Positions 42,850 through 50,671 of a stretch of 64,000 nt of DNA are shown one piece after another. The DNA comes from Streptomyces sp. NBC_01210 (lineage in GTDB: Bacteria; Actinomycetota; Actinomycetes; Streptomycetales; Streptomycetaceae). The position numbers and the translations under genes were made by a program. The notes beneath the pieces were generated by a model. That model made no database searches and was not told the DNA's origin. It saw nothing but the letters and a program-made list of their open reading frames with translations. Numbering within the stretch: position 1 is the first letter of the stretch; the number at the start of each line of letters is the position of its first letter. The stretch covers positions 372,001 to 436,000 of the forward strand of contig NZ_CP108549.1 of the NCBI RefSeq assembly GCF_036010325.1, given 5' to 3'.

Positions 42850-44127
42850 TCAACCGGTGGCGGGATAGGCGACCATGTCAAGGTCCATTCCGGCGTACTC
42901 GTTGACCAGGAACAGATGCGGGCCGTTGAAGGTCGTGCGGTCCTTCCCCGTCTTGGCATCGAGGACGACGTAGTCGGGGGCGGCATTGGCGTAGACGGCG
43001 CCGTGCCAAGCGGCCTGAATTGTCGGCATCTTACGAGAAGGGTCTTCCTTGGAGATGGTCCACAGCACCTTGCGGCTGCGGGTGTCCACTCCCCGCACCG
43101 TCTCGTCGCTGCCGCACACGACCACCGACTGCTGGTCGTAGTAGCACGTGATGTAGGCGCCGTCGACCCCGGCGACGGCCTTGCCCGTGCGGCTGTCGTG
43201 CAACGCGGCTTCCGTGGCGAACAAGCCACCTCCCACGCGATTGACCTCCAAGGACGAGTGGCCCTCGTCCTTCCAGCGCACCGTTCCGTCGGCGATTGCC
43301 CGGCCTGTGAGAGCGAGGTCTTCCTTCTCGGCGTGCCAGGCGCCCAGTTGCCCGAACGTCGCGCTGTCACGCACCTGTGCACCGACAACGGTGCCGCTGT
43401 CGACCGCGGCGGCCGCGAAGCCCTCCTGCTTCCACGTCACCTGATGAGTGCTCAGGTCAACGGCGTAGGTGACGGCACTCTCACTGTCCTCGCTTGAATC
43501 GTTCGTGCTGGCAAGGGCTGCGACGACCGCAGTTCCGTTCTCCGCCCCGACGACGGACGGCTCGATGTCACTGATTCCCATCCCGGTCGGCACCGGCAAC
43601 CGGGCCGTCCAGGACACCTTGCCGCTGCCCGCGTCCACAGCGCGCAGATAGGCATCGGCCCGGTCGACGCCTGTGCCGGAGCCCTTCGTGTAATCGGTGA
43701 ACGCGAAGAGCACTTCCGTACGCTCCCCCTGCTGCACGAACACCGGGGGGATACGCCGGTCGTCTTTCGGGACTCCCTCCGTACCGGTGTACCGTTCCTT
43801 CCGGTCCTTCCGGTCCAGGGCGGACGACCAGAGCTTGCGCCCGGACCTGGTGTCGTAGGCATCGAGACCGTTGTCCGTCCGCACATAGACCTCGGAGCCC
43901 AGGGCCGCGAACCCCCAGGTCTTGACGTCCTCGTCCTGCGCCAGCTTCACGCCCTTGCCGAACTTCAGCGGAGGGTCGAACGCCTGCGCACTGGCTTCGG
44001 GCTTGGCCGCAGGGCCTGCATCCGGAGTCTTGCCGCCTGCCCCGGAAGTGTCGTCGGAGCACCCGGCGAGGCCGCTCAAGACAACTGTGAACGTCAGGCA
44101 CATGACAGATCGGCACGCGACTCGCAC
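42850..44127 (-). CDS. PQQ-type beta-propeller lipoprotein
   Basis: 425 residues from GTG 44127 (GGGGAG seven bases before). The signal peptide ends in the lipobox LSGLAGC (Cys about 23), so it is exported and lipid-anchored. A Ser/Gly/Pro linker follows, then a beta-propeller with repeated blades typical of the PQQ-like group: VYVRTDNGLDAYDTRSGRKL W, AVDAGSGKVSWTARLPVP, YAVDLSTHQVTWKQEGF, RAIADGTVRWKDEGHS, GVDTRSRKVLWTISKEDP and YVVLDAKTGKDRTTF. D-x-x-(S/T)-G-x-x-x-W repeats are present, but no PQQ-enzyme active site. It probably serves as an extracytoplasmic binding or scaffold protein. Confidence 0.85.
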   Translation of the reverse strand: MRVACRSVMCLTFTVVLSGLAGCSDDTSGAGGKTPDAGPAAKPEASAQAFDPPLKFGKGVKLAQDEDVKTWGFAALGSEVYVRTDNGLDAYDTRSGRKLWSSALDRKDRKERYTGTEGVPKDDRRIPPVFVQQGERTEVLFAFTDYTKGSGTGVDRADAYLRAVDAGSGKVSWTARLPVPTGMGISDIEPSVVGAENGTAVVAALASTNDSSEDSESAVTYAVDLSTHQVTWKQEGFAAAAVDSGTVVGAQVRDSATFGQLGAWHAEKEDLALTGRAIADGTVRWKDEGHSSLEVNRVGGGLFATEAALHDSRTGKAVAGVDGAYITCYYDQQSVVVCGSDETVRGVDTRSRKVLWTISKEDPSRKMPTIQAAWHGAVYANAAPDYVVLDAKTGKDRTTFNGPHLFLVNEYAGMDLDMVAYPATG

Positions 44128-44363
44128 TGAAAATCTCCCCCGTTCATGGTCAACTCCGCGGCAGTTTAGCGTTGTTCCATTGAGTGCACGCAGAAGTGAA
44201 GCTGTGGTGACCTTCGGTGCGAACCTCGTTGCCGGCGCATGCGCGGGGTCAGCCAAGGTTCAGAGACGGGTTCTTGGCTTGATCTTCATCTTCGGGCTGG
44301 ACCGGGGCCAGGGTGTTGGAAGAGCGGCGGCGCAAGGGCAGGCGGTCTGCCTACGATGTCGCC

Positions 44364-45233
44364 GTGACGATCTCTGGGCAGGAAAAGCCGCTGATACGTG
44401 TCCTGCACGACGAGTCCCGCCGCGACCTGTGGGAGCCGGACCACCCCCGTCCCGTCCGTCTCTACCTGTGGGAACCATGCCGTCCGGTGGCCGTACCCGC
44501 TCCGCTTGTCGTCGTCTCGCATGGCACCGGAGGTTCGGGAAGCGACATGGAGTGGCTGGTCCGTCCGCTGACCGAGGCGGGTTTCCGGGTAGCTTCCCTT
44601 GACCACCACGGCAACAATTTCGTCGACGGCTACGAGCCGGAGGGCTTCCTCCACGTGTGGGAACGGCCCCGGGATGTCTCCTTCGCCCTCGACGTTCTCG
44701 CCCGTGAACAGCCCCTGGGCCCGGTCGGCGTGGCGGGCTTCTCCCTCGGCGGCTATACGGCGGTGGCGCTTGCCGGAGCCCGTGTCGATCCGCAGATCCT
44801 GTGGGCGGTGCTGACAGGGGCGGTCCCTTTGCCGGAGATCCCCGAGTTCCCCGGCGCACTGGAGGCGCTGCGGAAGAAGTACCCGGAAGACGAGTCGTCA
44901 CGGCGGGCGCTGGACGCCGCCGCAGCAGACCTCTCGGATCCCCGAGTGCGAGCGGTCTTCCAAGTGGCCCCAGGAGTCGGCGGTCTCGTGACCCCGGAGA
45001 GCCTGGCAACCGTGCAGGTGCCGGTGGACATCCGCTGGGGCGGAGCGGACATGGTCAACCCGTACGAAGTCGACACCAGGCCGTACCTGGAGCACATTCC
45101 CACCGCGAGTGGCCGCTCGGCCGGCCCCGACGTTCGCCACGACGACTTCTTCGCGCCGGAACCTGCCGACCCGGCGGTCCGCGTGCGGGTCGGCAAGGAG
45201 GCGGCCGCCTTCTTCCTGCAGCACCTTGGCTGA
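44364..45233 (+). CDS. Alpha/beta hydrolase (dienelactone-hydrolase-like)
   Basis: 289 residues from GTG 44364 (VTISGQEKPLIRVLHDESRR); GTG 44313 would add 17 Arg-rich residues. Fold signatures: PAPLVVVSHGTGGSGSDMEW (HG oxyanion), GFRVASLDHHGNN, nucleophile elbow VAGFSLGGYTAVALAG (Ser about 141), a C-terminal acid region PVDIRWGGADMVNPYEVDTR and the His in VRHDDFF. It resembles the predicted dienelactone-hydrolase or chlorophyllase-like group. No signal peptide, so cytosolic. Esterase activity is likely; substrate unknown. Divergent from the lipoprotein gene, with 236 bases between. Confidence 0.8.
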   Translation: MTISGQEKPLIRVLHDESRRDLWEPDHPRPVRLYLWEPCRPVAVPAPLVVVSHGTGGSGSDMEWLVRPLTEAGFRVASLDHHGNNFVDGYEPEGFLHVWERPRDVSFALDVLAREQPLGPVGVAGFSLGGYTAVALAGARVDPQILWAVLTGAVPLPEIPEFPGALEALRKKYPEDESSRRALDAAAADLSDPRVRAVFQVAPGVGGLVTPESLATVQVPVDIRWGGADMVNPYEVDTRPYLEHIPTASGRSAGPDVRHDDFFAPEPADPAVRVRVGKEAAAFFLQHLG

Positions 45234-45575
45234 CCCCGCGCGGTGCACACGCCCGGAGGCTGCCTGTCCCTGTCGGTGGTCGGGGGCCATCGTCAGCAGC
45301 AACCCGGGAACTTGCGCTACATCCCGGATCTCGAAAGGTTGTCCGGGCTCGCGGCAGGCTGACGCGGTGCACATGCGCGGGCACCCGAAAACGCTTACCC
45401 GACCTTCGGTGCTTCTCAGGACGACATGCGCCTTGTCAGCCCACTCGCGCAGGACCATCCCCCGCCGACGCAGCCGCGTTCAGCAATGAAGTGGAGTGAA
45501 AGGACCGGCGTGTTGACGCGCTCACGCTCACGGCCCGGCTCGCCGCTCACACTGCAGACGAAAGGCAGGAAGAAG
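45234..45575. other. Intergenic stretch before the prenyl-synthase gene
   Basis: 342 bases. The open frame of the following gene extends back to 45426 but lacks conserved sequence before 45576. No promoter motif I can name. Confidence 0.3.
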
Positions 45576-46502
45576 ATGCCCACGTGGGCCCACACGCTCG
45601 ACCAGGCACACATCAGCGGCCCCCAGCTGCGCCGCGACTACGGCGAGCAGCGGCGGCTGGTGGCACAGTTCGCTCGAGCTGAGTACGCAGCGGTACGTCT
45701 GCTCCTGCCCGCACCCCTCGTCCCCGACGTCATCGCCGCCACCGCATTCATGCACCACAGTGACAACCTTCTCGACCAAGGGCCACGACGTGAGCGCCTC
45801 GCCGCACTCACCGACTGGGACGGACAAGTCCGGACGGCCTTGGAGACCGGCACAGCCGATCAACCGGTTCTGCGAACACTGGCCCACACCATCACCAGAC
45901 ACCCGCAGCTGCGGGAGCACGTCGAGCACTACCTCGACGGAGCACCACTGGAGGTGGAGTGGGAAGGCTTCTCAACCGAGAGCGACTTCCAGCGCTACGT
46001 GGACGCATATTCGCTGCCCGCGTTCATGCTCATCGCCTGCTTACTCGCCTCCTCCTCCTCGGCGGCTGCCTACCGCGCCGGCTGCCGAGCTTTCATCGAG
46101 GCCAGCCAGCGGCTCGATTTCCTCGAAGACATCGCCGAGGACCTACACGCCGGGCGACTCGGCATTCCCCATGACGCCCTCACCCTGCACGGCGTCACGC
46201 GCAACGACCTGCACCAGGCCCACGCCACCGCTGGCGTCAGTGAACTGATTCGCCATCAGATTGCACAGATCCGTCCCGGCCTGACGATGTCGTACGGCCT
46301 CGTGGAACTCGTGGAACCGCACAGCCGACCGCTCACCCGCACTCTCGTCGCCTTGCAGGGTCTGCGGCTCCGCGCAGTGGACAACAAGGGCGCCGCCCTC
46401 CTGCGCGGGACCGCTCGCCCTTCCGTATCTGCAGCACTTCGTGTCCTGGTACGGGAATACCGCGCTTCACGCCATCAGCGCTGCGATCAGCCCAGCGTCT
46501 AG
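45576..46502 (+). CDS. Squalene/phytoene synthase family protein
   Basis: 308 residues from ATG 45576, with AGGAAG close upstream. The head-to-head prenyl-synthase fold is indicated by helix QLRRDYGEQRRLVAQFARAE, the first Asp motif in AATAFMHHSDNLLDQG (D-N-x-x-D, residues about 62-66), VEHYLDGAPLEVEWEGFSTE, YVDAYSLPAFMLIACLLA, and the second Asp motif QRLDFLEDIAEDLHAGRLGI P (D-x-x-E-D-x-x-x-D, about 190-199). These bind Mg2+-diphosphates. Known members make phytoene, squalene or related C30/C40 products. The first motif differs from the usual DD(I/V)xD, and no other terpene gene is near, so the product is uncertain. Confidence 0.8.
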   Translation: MPTWAHTLDQAHISGPQLRRDYGEQRRLVAQFARAEYAAVRLLLPAPLVPDVIAATAFMHHSDNLLDQGPRRERLAALTDWDGQVRTALETGTADQPVLRTLAHTITRHPQLREHVEHYLDGAPLEVEWEGFSTESDFQRYVDAYSLPAFMLIACLLASSSSAAAYRAGCRAFIEASQRLDFLEDIAEDLHAGRLGIPHDALTLHGVTRNDLHQAHATAGVSELIRHQIAQIRPGLTMSYGLVELVEPHSRPLTRTLVALQGLRLRAVDNKGAALLRGTARPSVSAALRVLVREYRASRHQRCDQPSV

Positions 46503-46618
46503 CTCCGGTGTCACCGTCCGCCGCTCGGCTTGACGGCACTGACCGGGCCTGGTCCTTGGTCGTCTTGGGCACTGGCTGTGTCAATGGCACGGGCACAGGA
46601 AGCACCTTGCCGCACGGA

Positions 46619-46650
46619 TCCTTGTCCCGATCCGCCGAGCGGGGCAAGGA
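46619..46650. terminator. Hairpin between convergent genes
   Basis: TCCTTGTCCC (46619-46628) pairs with GGGGCAAGGA (46641-46650) over 10 bp with one G-U, loop 12. It lies between the stops of the prenyl-synthase gene and the last gene of the transporter operon, so it may end transcription from both sides. Confidence 0.55.
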
Positions 46651-46704
46651 CCCCCGGATACCCAGGATCTGGATCACCCCTGCGAGCTGTCGACAACAGG
46701 ACAA

Positions 46705-47784
46705 CTATGACTGGAGTACCAGGCAACCGTCCGAATAGGGGAGGGCCTTGGCCCGCGGCAGGTGCACCAGGAATTCCTCGATCCCCGGAACACCGTCCTC
46801 CCGCGGCACCTTCGCCTTCATGAGCTGGCCGGCCACGTCGATCTCGAGCACTCGCTGAGGGCCGTGATCCTGGACACCGCGAAGCCTGGCGACAAAGGTG
46901 TTTGGCCCGGGATCCGTGACGACCTTGACGTACTCGGGCCGGATTCCCACCTGGACCTCGCCGGTGCTCTCCGGGATGTCCCACGCCACGGCCAGGTTCC
47001 GACCTCCGAGGGTGAACTCCTGGTGCGCCCGGTCCAGGGTGAGGAAGTTCATGGCCGGTGATCCGATGAAGTAGCCGACATATGTTGATGAGGGTGCCTC
47101 GAAGAGCTGCTCCGGAGTGCCCTGCTGCATGGCCTGGCCGTCCCTCATGACCAGCACTTCCTGCGCAATGCTCATGGCCTCGTACTGGTCGTGGGTAACG
47201 TAGATCACTGTGGGCTGGAACTGCTCAGTGATCTCACGGATCTTGCGCCTCAACGAGTGCTTCAGCTGCGGATCGATGACGGTCAGGGGCTCGTCCATCA
47301 GCACGGCCGCCACGTCGTCACGGACGAGACCACGGCCGAGCGAGATCAGCTGCTTGTCGTCCGCGCTGAGCCGACGGGCGGGCTGCCCCAGCCGGTCATC
47401 CAGGTCCAGCGCCTCGGCCACCTGATGGACCTTGGCATCGATCCTTGCCCTGTCCCACCGGCGGCATTGCAGCGGGAAGGCGAGGTTCTCGTACACCGTC
47501 ATCGAGTGGTAGATGACAGGGAACTGGAACACCTGGGCTATGTTGCGCGCCTTCGTCGGCAGAGCCGTGACATCCACGCCGTCGAACAGGACCTGGCCCT
47601 GTGACGGTCGGACCAGCCCGGACAGGATGTTCAGCAGCGTCGTCTTGCCACAACCCGACGGCCCGACCAATGCGTAGGTCTTGCCGGCCTCGAACGTCAG
47701 CCTCAGTGGTTTGAGGGCCCACTGCTGCTCTTCGGCGCCGGGCGTGTAGCTGTGCCCGACGTCGACGATGTCCAACTGTGCCAT
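46705..47784 (-). CDS. ABC transporter ATP-binding protein, GlpT-like
   Basis: 359 residues from ATG 47784 (GGGAGGG upstream). Sixth and last gene of the operon, one base after the previous stop. Walker A GPSGCGKTTLLN (about 44-55), Q-loop IAQVFQFPVI, Walker B AAVLMDEPL (about 158-166), H-loop VTHDQYE. The signature loop reads LSADDKQLISLGRGLV instead of LSGGQ. A C-terminal TOBE-like domain follows (about 245-355, VGIRPEYVKVV). The altered signature plus DEPLTVIDPQLK and YVGYFIGSPAMNF closely match the GlpT ATPase of the Rhizobium glycerol transporter GlpSTPQV as I know it. It pairs with the GlpS-like subunit to energise import. Confidence 0.85.
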   Translation of the reverse strand: MAQLDIVDVGHSYTPGAEEQQWALKPLRLTFEAGKTYALVGPSGCGKTTLLNILSGLVRPSQGQVLFDGVDVTALPTKARNIAQVFQFPVIYHSMTVYENLAFPLQCRRWDRARIDAKVHQVAEALDLDDRLGQPARRLSADDKQLISLGRGLVRDDVAAVLMDEPLTVIDPQLKHSLRRKIREITEQFQPTVIYVTHDQYEAMSIAQEVLVMRDGQAMQQGTPEQLFEAPSSTYVGYFIGSPAMNFLTLDRAHQEFTLGGRNLAVAWDIPESTGEVQVGIRPEYVKVVTDPGPNTFVARLRGVQDHGPQRVLEIDVAGQLMKAKVPREDGVPGIEEFLVHLPRAKALPYSDGCLVLQS

Positions 47785-47785
47785 C

Positions 47786-48874
47786 TCAACGCCCTCCCAC
47801 TGAAACAAGATCGTACGAAGGTGTCCGCACGAGCGAGCCCTTCTCGTCGAAGGCGTACAGCCGCTCGGGGCGTAGCCGGAGTTTCACAAGATCACCGAGA
47901 GCGACGTCATGGATGCCCTCGATCTGTATGACGAACGGAGTCTTGCCGACAGCGGCGTGAACGAAGGTCTCGGAGCCGGAGATCTCTACGAAGGTGACCT
48001 CGCCCTCGACACCGGCGGAGGCCAGGCTGACATCCGTTGCCCGCAGGCCGAACTGGTAGGCGCCGTCGGGCAGATCGGCGAGATGTGCGGATACGTGCGT
48101 GGCCTGGAAGCCGGCCACCGTGACCTGACCTCCCTCGATCCGGCCAGGGAAGATGTTCATGGGCGGATCGTTGATGATGGATGCCACGGTGGTCGTCGCC
48201 GGGTGCTCGAAGACCTCCTGCGGGGGGCCGACCTGGAGGATCCGTCCCTCGTGCATGACCAGCACCACGTCACCGAGCATCATCGCCTCGGCGGGCTCGG
48301 TCGTCGTATAGACCACTATCGTGTCGCCCTGGTCCGAGAAGAGGGTCTTGAACTCGTCGCGCAGCTGTTCGCGCAGTTTGTAGTCGAGGTTGGCCAGTGG
48401 CTCGTCAAGCAGCAGAATTCCCGTGCCGCGTGCGAGGGCGCGCGCCACGGCGACACGCTGCTGCTGTCCGCCGGAAAGCTGGGACGGCTTGCGCCGCTCG
48501 AAGCCGGTCAGGCCGACAAGCGCCAGGCTCTTGCTGACCCGTCGTTGGATCTCGTCCCGTGACAGCCCCTGGCGCCGGAGTGGGAAGGCCACGTTGCCGA
48601 ACACGCTGAGATGTGGGTAGTTGATGAACTGCTGGTAGACCATGGCGGTGTCGCGTCGCCAGACCGGCGTTTTGAGGACGTCGACTCCGTCCCTGGTCAG
48701 GGAGCCGGAGTCCACCTCCTGCAGGCCGGCCAGGGCCCGCAGCAGCGTCGTCTTTCCCGCCATGGTCCGGCCGATGACGGTGTGGAGCCGTCCCGGTTCG
48801 AACATTGCGGTCACGCTCTTGAGATGGTCGACGCCATCGACGGTCAGGCTCAGATCAGTGGCACTCAGGGTCAT
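47786..48874 (-). CDS. ABC transporter ATP-binding protein, GlpS-like
   Basis: 362 residues from ATG 48874, overlapping the upstream permease stop by four bases (ATGA). Walker [18 protein letters not shown] (unusual G-R-T-M-A-G-K-T, as in the GlpS type), Q-loop [10 protein letters not shown], canonical signature [17 protein letters not shown], Walker [17 protein letters not shown]. The switch region reads [12 protein letters not shown], where T replaces the usual H-loop His. A TOBE-like end follows ([11 protein letters not shown]). A normal signature but no H-loop His here, and an altered signature with a normal H-loop in the partner, suggest an asymmetric heterodimer with one main catalytic site. 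Confidence 0.85.
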   Translation of the reverse strand: MTLSATDLSLTVDGVDHLKSVTAMFEPGRLHTVIGRTMAGKTTLLRALAGLQEVDSGSLTRDGVDVLKTPVWRRDTAMVYQQFINYPHLSVFGNVAFPLRRQGLSRDEIQRRVSKSLALVGLTGFERRKPSQLSGGQQQRVAVARALARGTGILLLDEPLANLDYKLREQLRDEFKTLFSDQGDTIVVYTTTEPAEAMMLGDVVLVMHEGRILQVGPPQEVFEHPATTTVASIINDPPMNIFPGRIEGGQVTVAGFQATHVSAHLADLPDGAYQFGLRATDVSLASAGVEGEVTFVEISGSETFVHAAVGKTPFVIQIEGIHDVALGDLVKLRLRPERLYAFDEKGSLVRTPSYDLVSVGGR

Positions 48875-49716
48875 CGGACTGCTCCCGACAGGTTGCCTTT
48901 GGACAGATAGCGCTCCACCCAGATGGCGAGCAGGACCAGCGGCGCCACACCGAACAGGGCAGCCGCGGACAGGGTCCACCAGGGCGGGATGGAGGAGTTG
49001 AGGGCGACGACTGCCTGGGGCAGAGTCTGGACCTCGGTGAAGGTCAGCCTGAAGGCGAAGAAGAAGTCGTTCCAGCCGAACACCGCGCAGAACATCGCGG
49101 CCACGGTCAGCCCGGGCAGGGAGTTCGGCAGGATCGCCCGCACGAGGGTCTGCAACGGCCCGCATCCGTCGAGCATGGCCATCTCGTCGATCTCACGCGG
49201 GATGCCGTTGAAGAAGTCCACCATCACCCACACCGCGATCGGCAGCAGCAGGGCGACCGTCACGATGACCAGTCCCGCGATGCTGTCCAGGAGGTCCGCC
49301 CACTGCAGAAGGTAGAAGAAGGGGATCACCAGGACGACGGGCGGCATGATCCGTTGTGACACGAAGAAGAAGACGATGTCGCTGTTCTTGATGAAGCCGA
49401 TCTTGAACCGGTAGCGGGACAACGCGTAGGCGGCCAGGGATCCGAGAACGAGGCTGATGGCCGAGGCGGCGATGGTGACGATGGCACTGTTGATGAAGGG
49501 CTGGATCACATCGACGCCACCGGCTCCGCCGAAGATGTTGCGCCACCCGGTGGCGGTGGGCTGGTACTGGATCCAGGGAAGATATGTGGCGCCGCCCTGT
49601 ACCGCGTTGGCGTCCTTGAAGCTGGTCGTCATGGCCCAGAAGAACGGCCCCGCCACGAAGCAGGCCCACAGTGCGATCACGGTGTACTTGAATACGGGGT
49701 AAAGGCGCGGCCTCAT
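48871..49716 (-). CDS. ABC sugar/polyol permease, MalG-type
   Basis: 281 residues from ATG 49716, overlapping the upstream permease by four bases. Six membrane helices, the first being FKYTVIALWACFVAGPFFWA. The EAA loop reads IDEMAMLDGCGPLQTLVRAI LPNSLPGL (E-x-A-x-x-D-G, residues about 185-210), the contact site for the ATPases. It ends in [26 protein letters not shown], the KGLxxGAVK-like end of MalG-type permeases. It forms the import channel with the 49713-50591 product. Confidence 0.9.
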   Translation of the reverse strand: MRPRLYPVFKYTVIALWACFVAGPFFWAMTTSFKDANAVQGGATYLPWIQYQPTATGWRNIFGGAGGVDVIQPFINSAIVTIAASAISLVLGSLAAYALSRYRFKIGFIKNSDIVFFFVSQRIMPPVVLVIPFFYLLQWADLLDSIAGLVIVTVALLLPIAVWVMVDFFNGIPREIDEMAMLDGCGPLQTLVRAILPNSLPGLTVAAMFCAVFGWNDFFFAFRLTFTEVQTLPQAVVALNSSIPPWWTLSAAALFGVAPLVLLAIWVERYLSKGNLSGAVR

Positions 49717-50591
49717 GAGTGCCCCTTCAGCTTGAGGGCCCTGGTGAGCAAGGCAGCGACAACGGTGAGCGTGACGATCATCAGGACCAGGTAGGTCAGG
49801 GACATCGCCCCGCTGTAGCCGGTCTGCTGATCCCGCAGCCCCTGGATGTAGAGGTAGTAGCCCGGAGTCTCCGTGGAGGAGCCCGGTCCACCGGAGGTCA
49901 GCACGTAGACGCTGTCGGAGAGCTTGGATGCCTCGATCAGCCGGATGATGACCGCCGCGACCGAGACCGGCGCCATGAGCGGGAAGGTCACCTTCCAAAA
50001 GGTGCGCCACACGTCGGCGCCGTCGATCGCGGCGGCCATGAACGGTTCCTTGGGAAGACTCAGGAGCCCGGCCAGCAGCAGCAGGAACATGAACGGGGTC
50101 CACTGCCAGACCTCGACAGTCATCAGCGCGACCAGCGCCGGCCCGGACTCGGTGAGCCAGGGAACCTCGGTCAGGCCCAGCATCCCGAGGAGATCATTCA
50201 CCGGGCCCAGGGACTCATGGAAGATCATCTGCCAGATGGCGGCCATCACGACGGGAGTGGTCATCATGGGGACGAGGAACAGCACCCGCCAGAACCTGCG
50301 GCCGCGTACGTCGCGCCAGACGAGCAGGGCCATGCCGAATCCGATGACGTACTGGATCAGGACGGTGCCGCCCGCCAGCAGGATCAGACGCATGATCGAG
50401 GACCAGAAGCGGCTGTCGTGGAGCATCGCGGCGTAGTTGGCCCCTGCGATGAAGTCCATCTGAGGGCTGCTGACGTTCCAGCCGGAGAAGCTGACGCGGA
50501 TGGTGAACAGCAGCGGGAAGATGATGATCAGTAGGAGTGTGAGCAGTCCTGGGAGCAGGAACATGCTCTTGTGCCGGCGCAGGCCGTACAT
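49713..50591 (-). CDS. ABC sugar/polyol permease, MalF/UgpA-type
   Basis: 292 residues from ATG 50591 (GGAGA five bases before). Start MYGLRRHKSMFLLPGLLTLL, six membrane helices. The periplasmic loop and EAA region read LPKEPFMAAAIDGADVWRTF WKVTFPLMAP (EAA loop, residues about 190-218), then SKLSDSVYVLTSGGPGSSTE (typical F..i..lT.GGP..sT) and a final helix VLMIVTLTVVAALLTRALKL. A hairpin separates it from the binding-protein gene, as in many maltose-type operons where the binding protein is made in excess. Confidence 0.9.
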   Translation of the reverse strand: MYGLRRHKSMFLLPGLLTLLLIIIFPLLFTIRVSFSGWNVSSPQMDFIAGANYAAMLHDSRFWSSIMRLILLAGGTVLIQYVIGFGMALLVWRDVRGRRFWRVLFLVPMMTTPVVMAAIWQMIFHESLGPVNDLLGMLGLTEVPWLTESGPALVALMTVEVWQWTPFMFLLLLAGLLSLPKEPFMAAAIDGADVWRTFWKVTFPLMAPVSVAAVIIRLIEASKLSDSVYVLTSGGPGSSTETPGYYLYIQGLRDQQTGYSGAMSLTYLVLMIVTLTVVAALLTRALKLKGHS

Positions 50592-50619
50592 GGTTCTCCT
50601 TGCGGAAAGGGGCGGTCGC

Positions 50620-50656
50620 CCCCGGGTGGCCGGCCGGACCGGCCAGCCACCCGGGG
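50620..50656 (-). promoter_or_regulatory. Intercistronic hairpin after the binding-protein gene
   Basis: A near-continuous stem: CCCCGGGTGGC pairs with GCCACCCGGGG, and inside it GGCCGG pairs with CCGGCC around one A. It lies between the lipoprotein stop (50672) and the permease RBS. Such structures protect the upstream mRNA or cause partial termination, raising binding-protein over permease levels. Confidence 0.8.
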
Positions 50657-50671
50657 CGTCCTGCGGTCGGG

